This document shows positions 6,578 through 6,777 of a stretch of 6,777 nt of DNA, in pieces. The stretch is from a bacterium (GTDB lineage Bacteria; JAMORN01). Both the position numbers and the translations under genes were made by a program. The notes beneath the pieces are model-generated. The model was not told the origin of the DNA. It searched no databases and saw only the letters and a list, made by a program, of their open reading frames with translations. Numbering within the stretch: the first letter of the stretch is position 1; every line of letters begins with the position of its first letter. The stretch covers positions 1 through 6,777 of the forward strand of contig JAMORN010000144.1 in NCBI GenBank assembly GCA_027063545.1, read 5' to 3'.

Positions 6578-6593
6578 TTATTTTTCCTTTTTT
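6559..6593 (+). terminator. Possible weak A/T hairpin with T-run at the adk-map junction
   Basis: A perfect 16-base palindrome, AAAAATAATTATTTTT (6570-6585), spans the adk stop codon. GGAAAA at 6559-6564 can pair with TTTTCC at 6582-6587, and TTTTTT follows (6588-6593). The layout resembles an intrinsic terminator, but the stem has only two G:C pairs and would be weak, especially at high temperature. It could equally be chance in AT-rich DNA or a partial attenuator before map. Confidence 0.25.
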
Positions 6594-6600
6594 GAAAACA

Positions 6601-6777
6601 ATGTATTCAAAAAGAGAATTAGACATAATAAAGGAAAATGGTAAGTTTTTAGGAGAACTTTTTAATATTTTAAAAGATGTTGTTAAACCAGGAATAAGTA
6701 CAAAAGAAATAGATGAGTTTATAGAAAGAAAAATTAAAAAATATAAGGCTATACCTTCCTTTAAAGGATATATGGGT
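6601..6777 (+). CDS. map: Methionine aminopeptidase type I, N-terminal part; 3' end outside the window
   Basis: Map removes the initiator methionine from new proteins at the tunnel exit, using two metal ions. The 59 visible residues read MYSKRELDIIKENGKFLGEL, then VVKPGISTKEIDEFIE and KAIPSFKGYMG, which match the family pattern (EIEKMREAG...VKPGVTTKELD...GAIPSFKGY). The metal ligands lie in the missing part, so activity cannot be judged. The order secY-adk-map is standard in many bacteria. ATG 6601 is 23 bases after adk, but the gap is T-rich and has no AGGAG-like site; an in-frame TTG at 6592 would add three residues and is no better supported. The frame is open to the last base. Confidence 0.93.
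   Translation, partial: MYSKRELDIIKENGKFLGELFNILKDVVKPGISTKEIDEFIERKIKKYKAIPSFKGYMG

Noticed and set aside
6396-6626. Minus-strand open frame across the end of adk and start of map
   Set aside because: It runs opposite the conserved end of adk and has no recognisable domain; its length is explained by AT-rich codon bias on the other strand.
1-6777. Mobile element, CRISPR, defence or other novel gene cluster
   Set aside because: Every stretch is accounted for by conserved housekeeping genes in standard order, with gaps of 34 bases or less and even base composition.

Overview
This window is a stretch of bacterial chromosome carrying the end of the S10 operon and nearly all of the spc operon of ribosomal protein genes, followed by secY, adk and map. 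Every gene is on the + strand. The order is rplP (3' end only), rpmC, rpsQ, rplN, rplX, rplE, rpsZ (zinc-type S14), rpsH, rplF, rplR, rpsE, rplO, secY, adk and map (5' end only). The one departure from the classical order is that rpmD (L30) is missing between rpsE and rplO, which overlap by one base.

The DNA is AT-rich (roughly one third G+C by eye). Arginine is written mostly as AGA and isoleucine often as ATA. Good AAGGAG-type ribosome binding sites show this is a bacterium. The zinc forms of S14, L24 and adenylate kinase together with AT-rich, ATA/AGA codon use would fit a Gram-positive or a deep-branching, possibly thermophilic lineage. I cannot name the genus from sequence alone. No mobile element, tRNA, CRISPR array or foreign-looking segment is visible, and no non-coding gap exceeds 34 bases.

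Layout: 1-137 is the L16 tail. 142-1017 holds L29, S17 and L14, joined by overlaps. 1039-2173 holds L24, L5 and S14. 2187-4600 holds S8, L6, L18, S5 and L15. 4590-6577 holds the SecY translocon channel, which starts inside rplO, and adenylate kinase. 6601 to the end is the start of methionine aminopeptidase. The genes act together: most build the two ribosomal subunits (L5 and L18 form the central protuberance with 5S rRNA, S5 and S8 the small-subunit body, L24 and L29 surround the tunnel exit). SecY receives membrane and exported proteins from that exit, Map trims the initiator methionine there, and Adk balances adenine nucleotides.

No new biological system is seen. The points worth a second look are modest: absence of rpmD, an insertion of about 13 residues in the KOW loop of L24 next to an added zinc ribbon, an acidic tail on S17, an alanine in place of a usual proline in a SecY gate helix, and a map start without a ribosome binding site just after an A/T palindrome.
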